Positions 1 through 11,721 of a DNA stretch of 64,000 bases are shown piece after piece. Origin of the DNA: Artocarpus heterophyllus (lineage: Eukaryota > Streptophyta > Magnoliopsida > Rosales > Moraceae); NCBI GenBank assembly GCA_025403435.1, contig JAJQZP010000409.1, forward strand, positions 372,001 through 436,000, read 5' to 3'. The stretch's first letter is position 1. Every line of letters starts with the position of its first letter. The translations under genes were made by a program, and so were the position numbers. The notes under the pieces are model-generated. The model was not told where the DNA came from and made no database searches. It saw only the letters and a program-made list of their open reading frames with translations.

Positions 1-3000
1 CGATTTCCTAGAATCCAGGCAGGATTGAAAATCCGAATCAGTGTATCCTAGAGGAGTTAAATCCTCACCCGAATACACAAGCATATACCCTCGAGTCCTT
101 CTCAGGTACTTGAAAATATGCTTTACCGCAACCCAATGGTTCGGTCCTGGATCCGCCTGAAATCGACTCACAATCCCGACCGCATAGCTAATATCCGGTC
201 GAGTGCAAAGCATGGCATACATGAGACTACCCACTGCCGAAGCATAAGGCACCTTCTTCATGTATTCTCTTTCTTCATAAGACTTTGGAGAGTCCTTTTT
301 AGAAAGAGTAATTCCAGACCTAGATGGTTGCCCACCTTTCTTGGAATCCTGCATTGCAAACCTCCTGAGAATTTTATCTATGTAGCAGGCCTGTGACAAA
401 GCTATCATTTTGTTCTTCCTATCCCGCAAGATCTGGATACCGAGAACAAAATTAGCCTCACCCAAGTCCTTCATGTCAAACTGCTTGGTCAACCATAATT
501 TGACCGATGACAACGCCCCAACGTCATTGCCAATTAGCAGAATGTCATCTACATAGAGTAGTAGAAAAACCACCTTCCCATTCTTAATGTGTTTGTAAAC
601 ACATGGTTCATCCACATTTTGTGAGAACCCATAAGTCTTGATCACTTGATCAAATCTTATGTTCCAAGAACGAGAAGCCTGCTTAAGTCCATAAATAGAC
701 TTTAGCAACTTACAAACCTTACCCTCTTGACCCGCGACCTTGAACCCGTCTGGTTGTTCCATATAAATGGACTCATCAAGATAGCCATTTAGAAAAGCCG
801 TCTTGACATCCATCTGCCAAATCTCGTAGTCGAGAGCGGCAGCTATGGACAAGAGAATCCGGATGGACTTAAGCATGGCTACAGGCGAAAAGGTTTCCTC
901 ATAATCGATTCCTTCCTTTTGCGTATAACCCTTAGCTACCAGTCTAGCCTTAAAGGTTTCGACCTTTCCATCCACTCCTCTTTTCCTCTTGTAGATCCAC
1001 TTACACCCTATGGGTTTTACCCCTTCGGGAAGATCCACAAGCTCCCAGACCCGATTAGTCTCCATAGACTTCATCTCAATGTTCATGGCCTCTGTCCAGA
1101 GTCTTGAATCAACATCCTCCATAGCTTCTGCGTAAGTATAAGGATCCCTGTCATGTTCATCCGGTTCAGCCAAAAAGACCTCCCCATTGAACATATACCT
1201 CTCAGGTTGACGCCCGATCCTCCCACTACGCCGAAGCCCCTGTGGTTGTTGTTCAGGTTTGTTTGGTTTTTCTACACCGATCGGAATGGTTTCGTTCGGA
1301 ACCTCCGGAGTAAACGGATTACCCCTCAACTCCTCAAGCACCACTTTGCTTTGAGGTTTAAAGTCGTTCATGTAACTCTCCTCAAGGAAAGTTGCATTAG
1401 TTGAAACCACGACTTTATTTTCCTTTGGGTTATAAAAATAACCCCCTTTAGTCCCTTTTGGATATCCTACAAACACGCAAACTTCTGAACGTGCTTCCAA
1501 CTTATTCGGATCCTTAAACAGGACATGAGCTGGACATCCCCATATGCGAATATGGTTTAAGGATGTCTTCCGTCTTGTCCACAACTCGTGAGGAGTTTTA
1601 GGGACCGATTTTGAAGGCACATTGTTCAAAAGATAACATGCGGTTTGTAGTGCATATCCCCAAAAGGATAAAGGCAATGATGAATAACTCATCATGGACC
1701 GAATCATGTCCAACAAAGTCCTATTCCTTCTCTCCGCTACGCCATTCTGCTGCGGAGTGCCCGGCGCAGTCAAATGGGATAAAATCCCATTCTCTAACAA
1801 GTGTCCCAAGAACTCATCAGAAAGGTATTCCCCACCTCGATCAGATCGAAGTGCCTTTATGGGTCTACCCAATTGCTTTTCCACTTCAGCCCGAAACTCC
1901 CTGAACTTATCATAAGTTTCGCTTTTGTGGTGCATTAGGTACACATACCCATATCTTGAGTAATCGTCAATAAAAGTGACGAAGTACTCATACCCTCCTC
2001 GTGCCCGGATGTTCATCGGTCCGCAAACATCACTATGCACAAGTTCTAGAACCCCTTCGGCCCTATTGCCCTTAGACCCGTATGGTCTTTTGGTCATTTT
2101 ACCCTCCAAACAAGACTCACATTGAGGTATAGATTCCACCTTTAAGTGACTTAAAGGTCCATCCCTTACCAACCTTTGAATCCTATTCAGGTTAATATGG
2201 CCAAGGCGCAAATGCCAAAGATAAGTCTTATTAGAGTGAGAAGTTTTAAGTCTTTTTGAGTCATTATCATTTATCTCAGCATTAAGCAATAAGTCCATCT
2301 TAGGTTTGATAAAATATAGATTATTTTGCATCCATCCAGAACAGATAAAAGATTTGTTTTTACGAATCACCACTTTTTTATTAAAAGATACCACGTAGGA
2401 GTCTTTAAATAAAGAAGATACAGAAATTAAATTCCTTTTAAATTTAGGAACATAAAAACAATCTCGCAAAATTAAACTCCTATAATTATCAAAACAAAGA
2501 TGGACATCTCCCACTGCTTCCGCTGAGACCAAGGATCCATCGCCCATCCGAAGCGTTAAGTCTTCACGAAGTAGACTTCTCGTTTCTTTGAATCCCTGCA
2601 GAGAAACACAAACATGATTAGTTGCACCGGAATCTATGACCCAAATGTCACTGGATTCCTCAACCAAACAAGTTTCTAAATATAGAAGATCACACCTACC
2701 TCCCTTGGAAAGGAAGTCCTTGCAATGCTTCTTTATATGCCCGACCTTACCACAGAAGAAGCACTTAAGCTTCTTTGGGTTCTTCTTCTTCTTCTTCTTG
2801 CTCTTGGTAGCAATAGGAATTGAAGACTTACCACTCTTGGCCCGTTGCTTCTTTCCATTCCCAGAGTTAGGATTGGAACCAGAAGCAGCTACCATATTGG
2901 CCTCTCCACCAGCAGGAGACTCCCTGATCAGCAGTTCAAACTCCTGTAACTGTTTCATCAGTTCTGTCAAGGTCATATCCCGTCTATTGCTCAAATTAAA

Positions 3001-3519
3001 AGTAGCTCTAAACGGAATAAATTCCTTAGACAGAGTCTCAAAGACCATAGTCATCTGAGTTTCAGCATCGATGTCGGCTCCATTGGTTTGAGCCTCAGCG
3101 AGGTAACCCATGACCAACATCATGTGCTCCTTTACAGATGTCCCCGGTCTCTGTCTACAGTTTAAGAGTTTCCGAAGCGCCCCTTGCCGCTTTGTTATGG
3201 CCTGGCCTCCAAACATATCCTCAAGATTATCCAAGATCTGCTTCGCAGTCTCATAATCCTGATGTTGAGCCTGCAGCACGTTATTCATGCTAGCCATAAC
3301 ATAGCAGCGGGCCTGATCATTAGCATCTTTCCAGCGTTCGTACGCTTGGAATTGCTCATTAGTTGAGTCTCCCGTAGGCTCGGGAGGACAAGGAGTTGTC
3401 AGTACATATTTCAGTTTCTCAAAGGATAGGACGATGTCCAGGTTCCGTTTCCAATCATTATAGTTCTCACCGGTTAATTGGTTTTTGTCAAGTATCGATG
3501 ATAAAGCGTTTTTAGACAT
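1..3519 (-). CDS. Ty1/copia gag-pol polyprotein of copy A, open frame cut by the window edge
   Basis: This is the retrotransposon polyprotein gag-protease-integrase-RT-RNase H. I read every codon from the ATG at 3519-3517 to base 1 and found no stop in 1,173 codons. Landmarks in order: a Lys-rich tract and a CX2CX4HX4C zinc knuckle (C253, C256, H261, C266); protease DSGA (D296); integrase H2C2 region, then D497, D560 and E596, which gives the DD35E spacing; [12 protein letters not shown] (D904) and YVDD (989-992); first RNase H aspartate (YTDSD, D1161). The sister copy in G spans about 1,316 codons, so roughly 143 C-terminal residues lie beyond the left edge. The start matches the conserved MSK start of sisters D, G and I. 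It acts in cytoplasmic virus-like particles, and integrase acts in the nucleus. Lineage within copia is uncertain, perhaps Tork/Angela-like. Confidence 0.95.
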   Translation of the reverse strand, partial: MSKNALSSILDKNQLTGENYNDWKRNLDIVLSFEKLKYVLTTPCPPEPTGDSTNEQFQAYERWKDANDQARCYVMASMNNVLQAQHQDYETAKQILDNLEDMFGGQAITKRQGALRKLLNCRQRPGTSVKEHMMLVMGYLAEAQTNGADIDAETQMTMVFETLSKEFIPFRATFNLSNRRDMTLTELMKQLQEFELLIRESPAGGEANMVAASGSNPNSGNGKKQRAKSGKSSIPIATKSKKKKKKNPKKLKCFFCGKVGHIKKHCKDFLSKGGRCDLLYLETCLVEESSDIWVIDSGATNHVCVSLQGFKETRSLLREDLTLRMGDGSLVSAEAVGDVHLCFDNYRSLILRDCFYVPKFKRNLISVSSLFKDSYVVSFNKKVVIRKNKSFICSGWMQNNLYFIKPKMDLLLNAEINDNDSKRLKTSHSNKTYLWHLRLGHINLNRIQRLVRDGPLSHLKVESIPQCESCLEGKMTKRPYGSKGNRAEGVLELVHSDVCGPMNIRARGGYEYFVTFIDDYSRYGYVYLMHHKSETYDKFREFRAEVEKQLGRPIKALRSDRGGEYLSDEFLGHLLENGILSHLTAPGTPQQNGVAERRNRTLLDMIRSMMSYSSLPLSFWGYALQTACYLLNNVPSKSVPKTPHELWTRRKTSLNHIRIWGCPAHVLFKDPNKLEARSEVCVFVGYPKGTKGGYFYNPKENKVVVSTNATFLEESYMNDFKPQSKVVLEELRGNPFTPEVPNETIPIGVEKPNKPEQQPQGLRRSGRIGRQPERYMFNGEVFLAEPDEHDRDPYTYAEAMEDVDSRLWTEAMNIEMKSMETNRVWELVDLPEGVKPIGCKWIYKRKRGVDGKVETFKARLVAKGYTQKEGIDYEETFSPVAMLKSIRILLSIAAALDYEIWQMDVKTAFLNGYLDESIYMEQPDGFKVAGQEGKVCKLLKSIYGLKQASRSWNIRFDQVIKTYGFSQNVDEPCVYKHIKNGKVVFLLLYVDDILLIGNDVGALSSVKLWLTKQFDMKDLGEANFVLGIQILRDRKNKMIALSQACYIDKILRRFAMQDSKKGGQPSRSGITLSKKDSPKSYEEREYMKKVPYASAVGSLMYAMLCTRPDISYAVGIVSRFQADPGPNHWVAVKHIFKYLRRTRGYMLVYSGEDLTPLGYTDSDFQSCLDSRKS

Positions 3520-3683
3520 TTTCAATCTACAATAAAGAATCATATACCAAACATAAGCAAACATATTTAATAATTTAGTAAGATAACACAATCATGTAAA
3601 TTATACAAATGTGTTTATGTGTCAAAACCTTGAAAATATCACAACCTTACAACGATAATTCCCAACTCAGAATTCAACAAGCT

Positions 3684-3980
3684 CCTAGGGGAGTCATGCC
3701 AAATTCAATCAGGAACACGGATCCCCTCCTGATTAATATATGCCATCCAGGACCCGTATGATCCAGCATATACTAATAATCGTTTCTTTGGCCATTAATT
3801 TTATTAACAGAGCTCCTAGGGGAGGTTAATAATAAAATTAACGTGAGTGTATAACCACCGTTTCAATATTTTATCCATGATTTATAATCACCACCTAGGG
3901 GTGTGCAACCATAAATCATACTAAAATACCTTATCCTTTTAGAGATCCAATCTGGTACATAATAGAAATCCCTTCCTAGG
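3684..3980 (-). repeat. Four-copy CCTAGG hairpin block, copy A leader
   Basis: CCTAGG occurs at 3684-3689, 3815-3820, 3894-3899 and 3975-3980. In element orientation the spacing is 81, 79 and 131 bp, identical to copies B, E and G. Each site lies between complementary flanks, for example TTTATAATCA and ATCATGATTTATGG-type arms around 3894. The RNA could fold into hairpins showing a self-complementary loop. Function is unknown; RNA dimerisation or packaging is an inference. Confidence 0.7.
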
Positions 3981-4485
3981 GGTTGGGACCATCATGTTCT
4001 TCCTATGGACCAACGATGGAGGCCTTAGGTTCTCTCTTCGAAAACCTTCTCCCACTCAATCTTTTGAAGTCAAGGTTTTATTTTAAAATTATGCATGAAC
4101 AATTTTAATATGAGCGGCACTCCCTATTCTATATGACATGTTATCAATATACATGGTAAATCATATTATAATGCAGACAAGCAAAGCAATCAAGCAAAGC
4201 TACAAGCATAATAATAATAACCGTAATATTATGGTTCCACCCTAGAGAATAGAAAAACTAAGATTACAAGAGAATAATCGAGACATTTATCGATTCTTCA
4301 TCCTTGAATCCTCAAGCTGTATCCTTCTTCATGTAATATCCATCTTCAAGTCCTCAATCCCGTATGAATCGAACACTTCATATTTCCGGTCATATCCAAA
4401 TTTAATGTTTCTCAGAATCGTCCCAAAAATAAAATTAAAACTGCACCAAAAATTGCACCTTTTCTGGACACCTGGATGCTCTCTG

Positions 4486-4666
4486 TCGGCAGGCCGATCT
4501 AGGTGATCGGTCTGCCGATCATGGTGGTTCGGCCTGCCGAACATGAAGGTTCGGCCTGCCGGCAGAGCACCAAAATTTCTGCCCCACTGTCGGCCTGCCG
4601 GACCGTACGTCCGGCCTGCCGGTCTGTGACCTTCGGCCTGCCGAACTGTGAGGTCCGGCATGCCGA
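4486..4666 (-). repeat. Dyad array of TCGGCAGGCCGA type, copy A leader
   Basis: Eight 12-bp units begin at 4486, 4507, 4529, 4551, 4590, 4611, 4633 and 4655. The steps are 21, 22, 22, 39, 21, 22 and 22 bp. Each unit is TCGGC-NN-GCCGA, so its arms are complementary across a 2-bp centre; the variant with AT in the centre is a perfect palindrome. The array splits four plus four around a 39-bp break. Copies E and G show the same layout. Confidence 0.85.
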
Positions 4667-5166
4667 CCGAGCAGAAAACACTCAATCCAGAAAATACAAT
4701 TTTAATGCAATTCATCAATTTTATTTTCAACAATTCAAAAACACAAAATTAGAGACCCAGGAAATACCTGGAGGCACCATCATCTATCTTCAAGATCCGA
4801 CTTCTCGTTCCGTCTTCTCCGAATAATTATTTAATTACAAAATTCTTACAAATTAAAAATTAAATAACAATTCCTAGACGGAGATGATAGTCTGCAATCT
4901 AATTACATGAAAAACCTAGATACACATTCTAACCTCTAAGGAACCATAACCGGTATTAATTAATTAATAAATAATTAAACAACAATTTAATCAACCATAA
5001 TTAATTAATAAGCATTCACCACATAATCCATGACAACATATATATTATATAGAAACCTAGAGTGCCATCTCTCTATAAAATTCGATTCAAGCATAGGAGA
5101 GATTAAGATCACAAAATTTATGCATATAACATGATCACAAACTTGCAAATTTATGTAAAAACCTCG

Positions 5167-5178
5167 GCTCTGATACCA
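5167..5178 (-). other. Primer-binding site of copy A (tRNA-Met type)
   Basis: The minus strand reads TGGTATCAGAGC two bases inside the LTR end. This complements the 3' end of plant initiator tRNA-Met, the usual primer for minus-strand DNA synthesis in plant copia elements. Confidence 0.9.
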
Positions 5179-5569
5179 ATTGTTGGAAACAAAGTGTGCA
5201 GCGGAATTTTTAAATTTTCATCAGAGTATTTTCCAAAATACAAGTATGACATGTTATATGTATAAATTAAACAGATCTTACTAACCTCAGTATGTCGAAG
5301 AACCTCCGCGACCTGTGTAGAGAAGTAACGTTCCAGAAGAGCCTCAACCAACTGGTCTTCTTTGCTATTCTCTATCCACAACCGGAGTGAGTGTGGGCTC
5401 ACACGTACAGCTCTTCCACCGGTGACTCTCCTTCCAACCAATAGAGAGAACCCAAAGCTAGTGTTCGTGATTTGTGAACAAAAGCTCTCAGGGAGTTTTC
5501 AGATGCTCATAGAAGAGTATCACTCTTAATCTCTCAAATTGATCTGAGTAAATCATTAGACTCACTCCC

Positions 5570-5577
5570 TTTTTATA
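5570..5577 (-). promoter_or_regulatory. TATA box of copy A LTR
   Basis: The minus strand reads TATAAAAA followed by GGGAGTGAGTC. The equivalent site is present in the other family LTRs: 9193-9200 and 12115-12122 on minus; 18460, 23115, 27679, 29394, 35005, 42651, 50544, 52685 and 60230 on plus. Transcription is expected to start about 30 bp downstream. Confidence 0.75.
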
Positions 5578-5655
5578 CCTATTGGTCCTTGGGGTCAGTC
5601 CATATCAGATTAGGTCTCAAAAATCGAAATAGAATCAAGTTCGGATCAATATCTG

Positions 5656-5688
5656 ATAAGATACGCGTGAAAAACGCGTAATCTTAGC
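5656..5688 (-). promoter_or_regulatory. Palindromic U3 element, GATAAGAT plus ACGCGT arms
   Basis: GATAAGATACGCGT at 5656-5669 faces ACGCGT and ATCTTAG at 5675-5688 across a GAAAA spacer. The outer arms are also kept in copy G (34895-34902 and 34920-34927) and copy E, although the inner ACGCGT arms have decayed there. It lies between the U3 dyads and the TATA box, so a protein-binding upstream element is a reasonable inference. Confidence 0.55.
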
Positions 5689-5696
5689 TGTCGCGG

Positions 5697-5772
5697 TCGG
5701 CATGCCGAACTGTGAGATAGGCAGGCCGAACTGGCCAGTTCGGCAGGCCGAACTTTCTGATCGGCAGGCCGA
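5697..5772 (-). repeat. U3 dyad array of copy A LTR
   Basis: Four 12-bp units of the same kind as in the leader start at 5697, 5718, 5740 and 5761, with steps of 21, 22 and 21 bp. The first is the perfect palindrome TCGGCATGCCGA. They lie about 120-195 bp upstream of the TATA box. Confidence 0.75.
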
Positions 5773-7209
5773 ACTGCCGAGAAAAAATCTCCGCGAATCT
5801 TTTATTTTCCACCCGAGATTCTAAAGGATAAAGTCTCAGTTTTGATTCAAATAGCCCAATAGAAAAGATATCTGATCAAAACAAACTCTATCAAGATAAT
5901 CTCTAAGAAAATAAATCAATTCAAATAATTCTACAAGTTTATCTTGTTCTAATTGTCCAAAATTAAAACAACCGATAAACAGACAAGAATTATCCGAACG
6001 CCATAATTCAACAAGTTCATCTTGAACTAATTTCTTACAAAATTAATTCAACCGATAAACAGACATGAATTATTTGATTCTTATAAATTTTAAACCAATC
6101 TGATAAATCCGACATAAGTCACCAATTATTGGAAAAGCACGCCGTGTCGTTACAGGACTTTGTGAGCTAGCAAAGGGGACCAAAATGGACCTATAAAGTT
6201 CAAGCTCATGATAATTATGAAACCCAATATCCCAGATATACATTTCACAATTATCAACTCCAACGCTACTCCACTAAAAGCTTGGAGCTGCACTCTCGAA
6301 CTTTACAGAATTACGAAGCTCGTGTAGCTAAGTCTCCATGACATATCATAGTGTATCGCATCCCCATATGATCATCCATAATCGGCTTAAGGACAAGTTC
6401 TGTCTTACCTTCCCGATTATTTTTATCTTACGTTCCATTGTCTCACCATTAGAAAACTTACCATCCAAAGATAGTATACCATTCGGTTACACCTATGTAT
6501 CCAAATGGTTGAGCGCTCCAGTTTTCCAATTACAGGACAACGCATATAAGAGGATATCATTACTCCTAAAGAGGAGCTATGGATTCCATATCTATGAATA
6601 ACAAGTCTACGCTATCAAGAGTCATGCCTCCAACGTACCGGCATGCATGCCACTATAGAGATGTGGGAGTCACCCATTGGTACATCAAAAGACACAAGTC
6701 GAGACAACGGGCCCATTATTCATCTCAGGATTAAGATACAATACAAACGACTGTCTAAAGTGAATCGATTTGCCAAGACAGAATTATTAATCCAAATCAA
6801 TTCACTTTATGTCCCGATCCAACACATCGTCACCTATGACAACGCGCCAATGTTTCTATTCACGGAGTCCAACTCCGATGGCCAAGACAAACCATCTCCC
6901 AAAAGGGATATAGACAACATAACAATCTTTACATGAATAAAGCGCCCAACTTTATTCCCTCGATTGCGGATCATATATTTTAGACCATCACCTTAAGAGT
7001 CGTGTCTACCGCATAATCATCCCATCATATGCCCAACTCTTAAGGTTTAGACTGACAGTCTCGGACTACTGTTTGCTTATCATACATTCAACGAATATGA
7101 ACGTAAAGAGGACAATATTTGGTATATATAAATGAATAAATTCTTTATTGATAAAAATGTCTCCAAAAACGTATTACATTTTTACTCCTTAGAGCATACA
7201 TGTCTAACA

Positions 7210-8788
7210 ATCACAACCTTACAACGATAATTCCCAACTCAGAATTCAACAAGCTCCTAGGGGAGTCATGTCAAATTCAATCAGGAACACGGATCCCCTC
7301 TTGATTAATATATGCCATCCAGGACCCGTATGATCCAACATATATTAATAATCGTTTCTTTGGCCATTAATTTTATTAATAGAGCTCCTAGGGGAGGTTA
7401 ATAATAAAATTAACGTAAGTGTATAACCATCATTTCAATATTTTATCCATGATTTATAATCACCACCTAGGGGTATGCAACCATAAATCATGATAAAATA
7501 CCTTATCCTCTCAGAGATCCAATCTGAAACATGATAGAAATCCCTTCCTAGGGGTCGGGACCACCATGTTCTTTCTATGGACCAACGATAGAGGCCTTAG
7601 GTTCTCTCTTCAAAAGCCTTCTCCCACTCAATCTTTTGAAGTCAAGGTTTTATTTTAAAATTATGCATGAACAATTTTAATATAAGCGGCACTTCCTATT
7701 CTATATGACATGTTATCAATATACATGGCAAATCATATTATAATGCAGACATGCAAAGCAATCAAGCAAAGCTACAAGCAAAATAATAATAACCGTAATA
7801 TTATGGCTCCATCCTAGAGAATAGAAAACTAAGATTACAAGAGAATAATCGAGACATAAATCAATTCTTCATCCTTGAATCCTCAAGTTGTATCCTTCTT
7901 CACATAATTCCCATCTTCAAGTCTTCAATCCCGTATGAATCAAATACTTCATATTTTCAGTCATATCCAAATTTAATGTTTCTCAGAATCATCTCAAAAA
8001 TAAAATTAAAATTGCACCGCAAAAAATTACACCTTTTATGGGAATTTTTCAGCTCTCGGTCGGCAGGCCGATCTGGGTGATCGGCCTGCCGGTCATGCTT
8101 CATTGGCATACTGATCAAAAAGATCGGCCTGCCGACCCATGAAAGTTCGGCATGCCAAACTGGAAGTTTGGCCTGCCGACAAAGCCAGCCTATTTCTACC
8201 CCACTATCGGCCTGCCAAACCACACGTCCGGCCTTACCGATCTGTGACCATCGGCCTGCCGAATTGAAGGTTTGGCATGTCGACCAAGCAGAACTCTCCT
8301 TTCTAGAAAATACAATTTTAATGCAATTCATCAATTTTATTTTTAACAATTCAAAAACATAAAATTAGAGACACAAGAAATACCTAGGTGCGCCATCATC
8401 GATCTTCTAGATCTGACTTCTCGATCCATCTTCTTCGAATAATTATTTAATTACAAAATTCTTATAAATATAAAATTAATTAACAATTCCTAGACAGAGA
8501 TGATAGTCCGCCATCTAATTACATGAAAAACCTAGATACATATTCTAACCTCTAAGGAACCATAATCGGTATAAATTAATTAAATAACAATTTAATAAAC
8601 CATAATTAATTAATGAACATTCACCACATAATCCATGACAACATATATAATTATATAGAAACCTAGAGTGCCAACTCTTTTTATAAAATTAAATTCAAGC
8701 ATAGGAGAGATTAAGATCACAAAATTTATACATACAGTATGATCACAAACTTGTAAATTTATGTAAAAATCACGGCTCTGATACCAAT
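7210..8788 (-). mobile_element. Leader fragment of copia copy B with primer site
   Basis: Copy B leader sequence, cut at 7209/7210 by the insertion of copy A. The CCTAGG block is at 7256-7261, 7387-7392, 7466-7471 and 7547-7552, with the same 131, 79 and 81 bp spacing as in A. A partly eroded dyad array occupies about 8058-8290. The primer site TGGTATCAGAGC (minus) is at 8775-8786. The gag-pol of B must lie to the left of A, outside the window. Confidence 0.85.
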
Positions 8789-10834
8789 TGTTGGAAAAAT
8801 TAGGTGTGAGGTACGCAGCGAAAATTTTAAAAATTTTAACATCAGAGTATTTTTTCAAAACACAAGTTTGACATGCTACATGTATAAATTAAACAGATCT
8901 TGCTAACCTCTGTGTGTCGAAGAACCTCTGCAATCCGTGAAGAGAAATAACGTTCCAGAAGAGCCTCAACCAACTAGTCTTCTTTGTTATTCTCTATCCA
9001 CGATCAGAGTGAGTGTGGGCTCACATGTACAGCTCTTCCACCGGTGACTCTCCTTTCAACCAATCGAGAGAACCCAAAGCTTAGTGTTCATGATTTGTGA
9101 ACAAAAGCTCTCAGGGAGCTTTCAGATGCTCACCAGAAGAGTATCACTTTTAATCTCTCAATTGATCTGAGTAACTCATGAGACTTACTCCCTTTATATA
9201 GTGATTGGTCCTGGGGTCAGTCCTTATCAGATTAGGTCTCAAAAACTAGAAATAGAATCAAGTTTGGATCAATATCTGATAAGATCTGCGTGAAAACATG
9301 TAATCTTATCTCTTGCTGATCGGCAGGCCGAACAGCCTGATCGGTAGGCCGAACAGGCCCCATCGGCAGGCCAAACATGTAGATCAACAGGTCGAACTGC
9401 CACGTAAGTATCTCCGCGAATCTTTTATTTTCCACCCAAGATTCTATAGGATAAAGTCTCAGTTTTGATTCAAATAACTCAATAGAGAAGTTATCTGATC
9501 AAAAACAAACTTTATCAAGATAATCTCTAAGAAAATAAATCAATTCACAATAATTCTACAAGTTTATCTTGATTTAATTTATCTAATTAAATCAACCGAT
9601 AAACAGACAAGAATTATCCGATCCTAATAATTCAACAAGTTTATCTTAAATTAATTTTATTACAAAATTAATTTAACCAATAAACAGACATGAATTATTT
9701 GATTCTTTCAAATTTAAACCAATCCGATAAATCTGATATAAGTCACCAATTATTAAAAAAGCACGCCGTATCATTACAGGATTTTGCGAGCTAGCAAAGG
9801 GGACCAAAATGGACATATAAAGTTCAAGCTCTCGATAATTATGAAACCTAATATCCCAGATATACATTTCACAATTATCAACTGCAACACTACTCCACTA
9901 AAAGCTTGGAGCTGCACTCTCGAACTTTATAGAATTACGAAGCCCATATAGCTAAGTCTCCATGACATATCAAAGTGTATCGTATCCCCATATGATAATC
10001 CATAATTAGCTTAAGGACAAGTTCTGTCTTACCTTCCCGATTATTTTTATCTTACGTTCTATTATCTCACCATTAGAAAACTTACCATCCAAAGATAGTA
10101 TACCATTCGGTTACACCTATGTATCCAAATGGTTGAGCACTCCAGTTTTCCAATTGCAGGATAACATATATAAGAGGATATCATTACTCCTAAAGAGGAG
10201 CTATGGATTCCATATCTATGAATAACAAGTCTACGCTATCAAGAGTCATGCCTCCAACGTACATGTATGCATACCACTATTGAGATGTGGGAGTCACCCT
10301 TTGGTACATCGAAAGACACAAGTCGAGACAACGGGCCCACTATCCATCTCAGGATTAAGATACAATATAAATGATTGTCTAAAGTGAATCGATTTGCTAA
10401 GATAGAATTATTAATCTAAATCAATTCACTTTGTGTCCCGATCCAACACATCATCACCTATGACAATGTGCCAATGTTTCTATTCACAGAGTCCAACTTC
10501 GATGGTCAAGACAAACCATCTCTCAATAGGGATATAGACAACATAACAATCTTTGCATGAATAAAGCGTCCAACTTTATTCCCTCGATTGCGGATCATAT
10601 GTTTTAGACCGTCACCTTAAGAATCGTGTCTTTCGCATAATTAGTCCATCATATGCCCAATTCTTAATGGTTTAGACTGATAGTCTCAAACTATTGTTTG
10701 CTTAATATACATTCAACAAATATGAACGTAAAGAGGACAAGATTTGGTACATATAAATGAATAAATTCTTTATTGATAAAAATGTCTCCAAAAACGTTTC
10801 ACATTTTTACTCCTTAGGGCATACATATCTAACA
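8789..10834 (-). mobile_element. 5' LTR of copia copy B
   Basis: A 2,046-bp LTR, starting on the minus strand as TGTTAGATATG (one change from the family TGTTAGACATG) and ending TTCCAACA. It has TATA at 9193-9200 and worn U3 dyads at about 9317-9395. It is inserted in the leader of copy C directly after CTTTA (10835-10839). The other TSD side is outside the window. Confidence 0.9.
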
Positions 10835-11721
10835 CTTTATTTTTGTATCTACAAGTTTTATCCTTCTTCATGTAGCATCTATATTCAATTCTTCAATCCC
10901 TCATAAATCAAATGCTTTATATTTTCGGTCATCATCAAATTTCATATTTCTTAGAATTGTTTCAAAAATAAAATCAAAACTACATTGAAAACACACATTT
11001 TGTGGAAACGTACTGCTTTTTGTTGGCCTGTTGAACTTGATCAACAGCCTGCCAGTCTTAACCATTGGCACGCCAAACCTATAGGTTTGGCCTACTGCTA
11101 GAGCTAAAAGAATTCTCCCTCGCGGACAGCCTGCTAAACTAGAAGTTTGGCCTATTGGTCCACGACCATCGACTTGTTAAAGATGAGGGTTTGGCCTGCT
11201 GACCGAGCTAAATTCACTTTTTTCTAGAAAATAGTTTTTAATCAGTTTTTCAATCTTATTTTCAACAATGTAAAATCATAAAAAAATTTTAGAAACTCAA
11301 GAAAAACAGTGGAACTCCTATCATCTCCATCTTTTAGATTTGTCTTCACTTTGAATGATTATTTCATTACAAAATTTTACAAATTTTAAATTACAATAAT
11401 AATTTCTAGATGTTGATGATAGACCATCATCTAATTACATTAAAAACCTAGATATACATTTTAACCTCTAAGGAACCATAATCGGCATAAATTAATAAAT
11501 AAATATATAATAATTTAATCAACCATAATTAATTAACAAACATTCACCATATAATATTCTGATAACATTTATTTTAATTATATAGAAACCCTAAAGTGCT
11601 AGCTCTCTAAAAAAATTAAATTCAAGTGTAGGAGAGAATAAGATCGCATAATATATATATATATATATAGGTTGACCACAAACTCGTAAATTTATGTAAA
11701 AACTATGTCTCTGATACCAAT
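10835..11721 (-). mobile_element. Leader fragment of copia copy C
   Basis: A decayed leader from copy C, cut at its left by copy B. It keeps the TATCCTTCTTCATGTA segment and a heavily mutated dyad array at about 11030-11210, where most CG steps have become TG or CA. The primer site at 11708-11719 is intact except for its last base on the minus strand (TGGTATCAGAGA). An (AT)n run lies at about 11648-11668. The CCTAGG block is missing because of the truncation. Confidence 0.8.

Larger units (their letters stand above)
3520..5166 (-). other. 5' untranslated leader of copia copy A
   Basis: About 1.65 kb of AT-rich non-coding sequence between the primer-binding site and the gag ATG. It aligns by eye with the leaders of copies B, C, D, E, G and I. 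It holds two structured blocks: a CCTAGG hairpin block near gag and a GC-rich dyad array in the middle. Several short frames occur here but none is conserved between copies. Confidence 0.85.
5181..7209 (-). mobile_element. 5' LTR of copia copy A
   Basis: A 2,029-bp LTR. On the minus strand it starts TGTTAGACATG and ends TTTCCAACA directly before the primer site. It contains, in element order, an AATAAA-rich start, a pair of 80-bp tandem units, four dyads, a GATAAGAT palindrome and a TATA box. It interrupts the leader of copy B right after ATCAC (7210-7214), the only TSD side in the window. The partner 3' LTR lies beyond the left edge, so copy age cannot be judged here. Confidence 0.92.

Noticed and set aside
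2636..3058. Open frame of 140 codons on the plus strand
   Set aside because: It is the antisense shadow of the gag Lys tract and zinc knuckle of copy A; the Phe/Leu-rich product comes from reading AAG repeats backwards. The same shadow recurs in D, E, G and I.
4486..4666. CRISPR array or integron-like repeats
   Set aside because: The regular 21-22-bp spacing looks array-like, but units are 12-bp dyads with related spacers inside a plant retrotransposon leader, with no cas genes and no prokaryotic context.
4329..4733. Arg/Gly/Pro-rich frames across the leader dyad array
   Set aside because: Composition is dictated by the GC-rich dyad repeats; frames appear on both strands and differ in each copy (also at 7957, 19252 and 30280), so they are not conserved genes.
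11648..11668. (AT)n run as a possible origin or regulatory site
   Set aside because: A simple microsatellite in a decayed leader, absent from sister copies.
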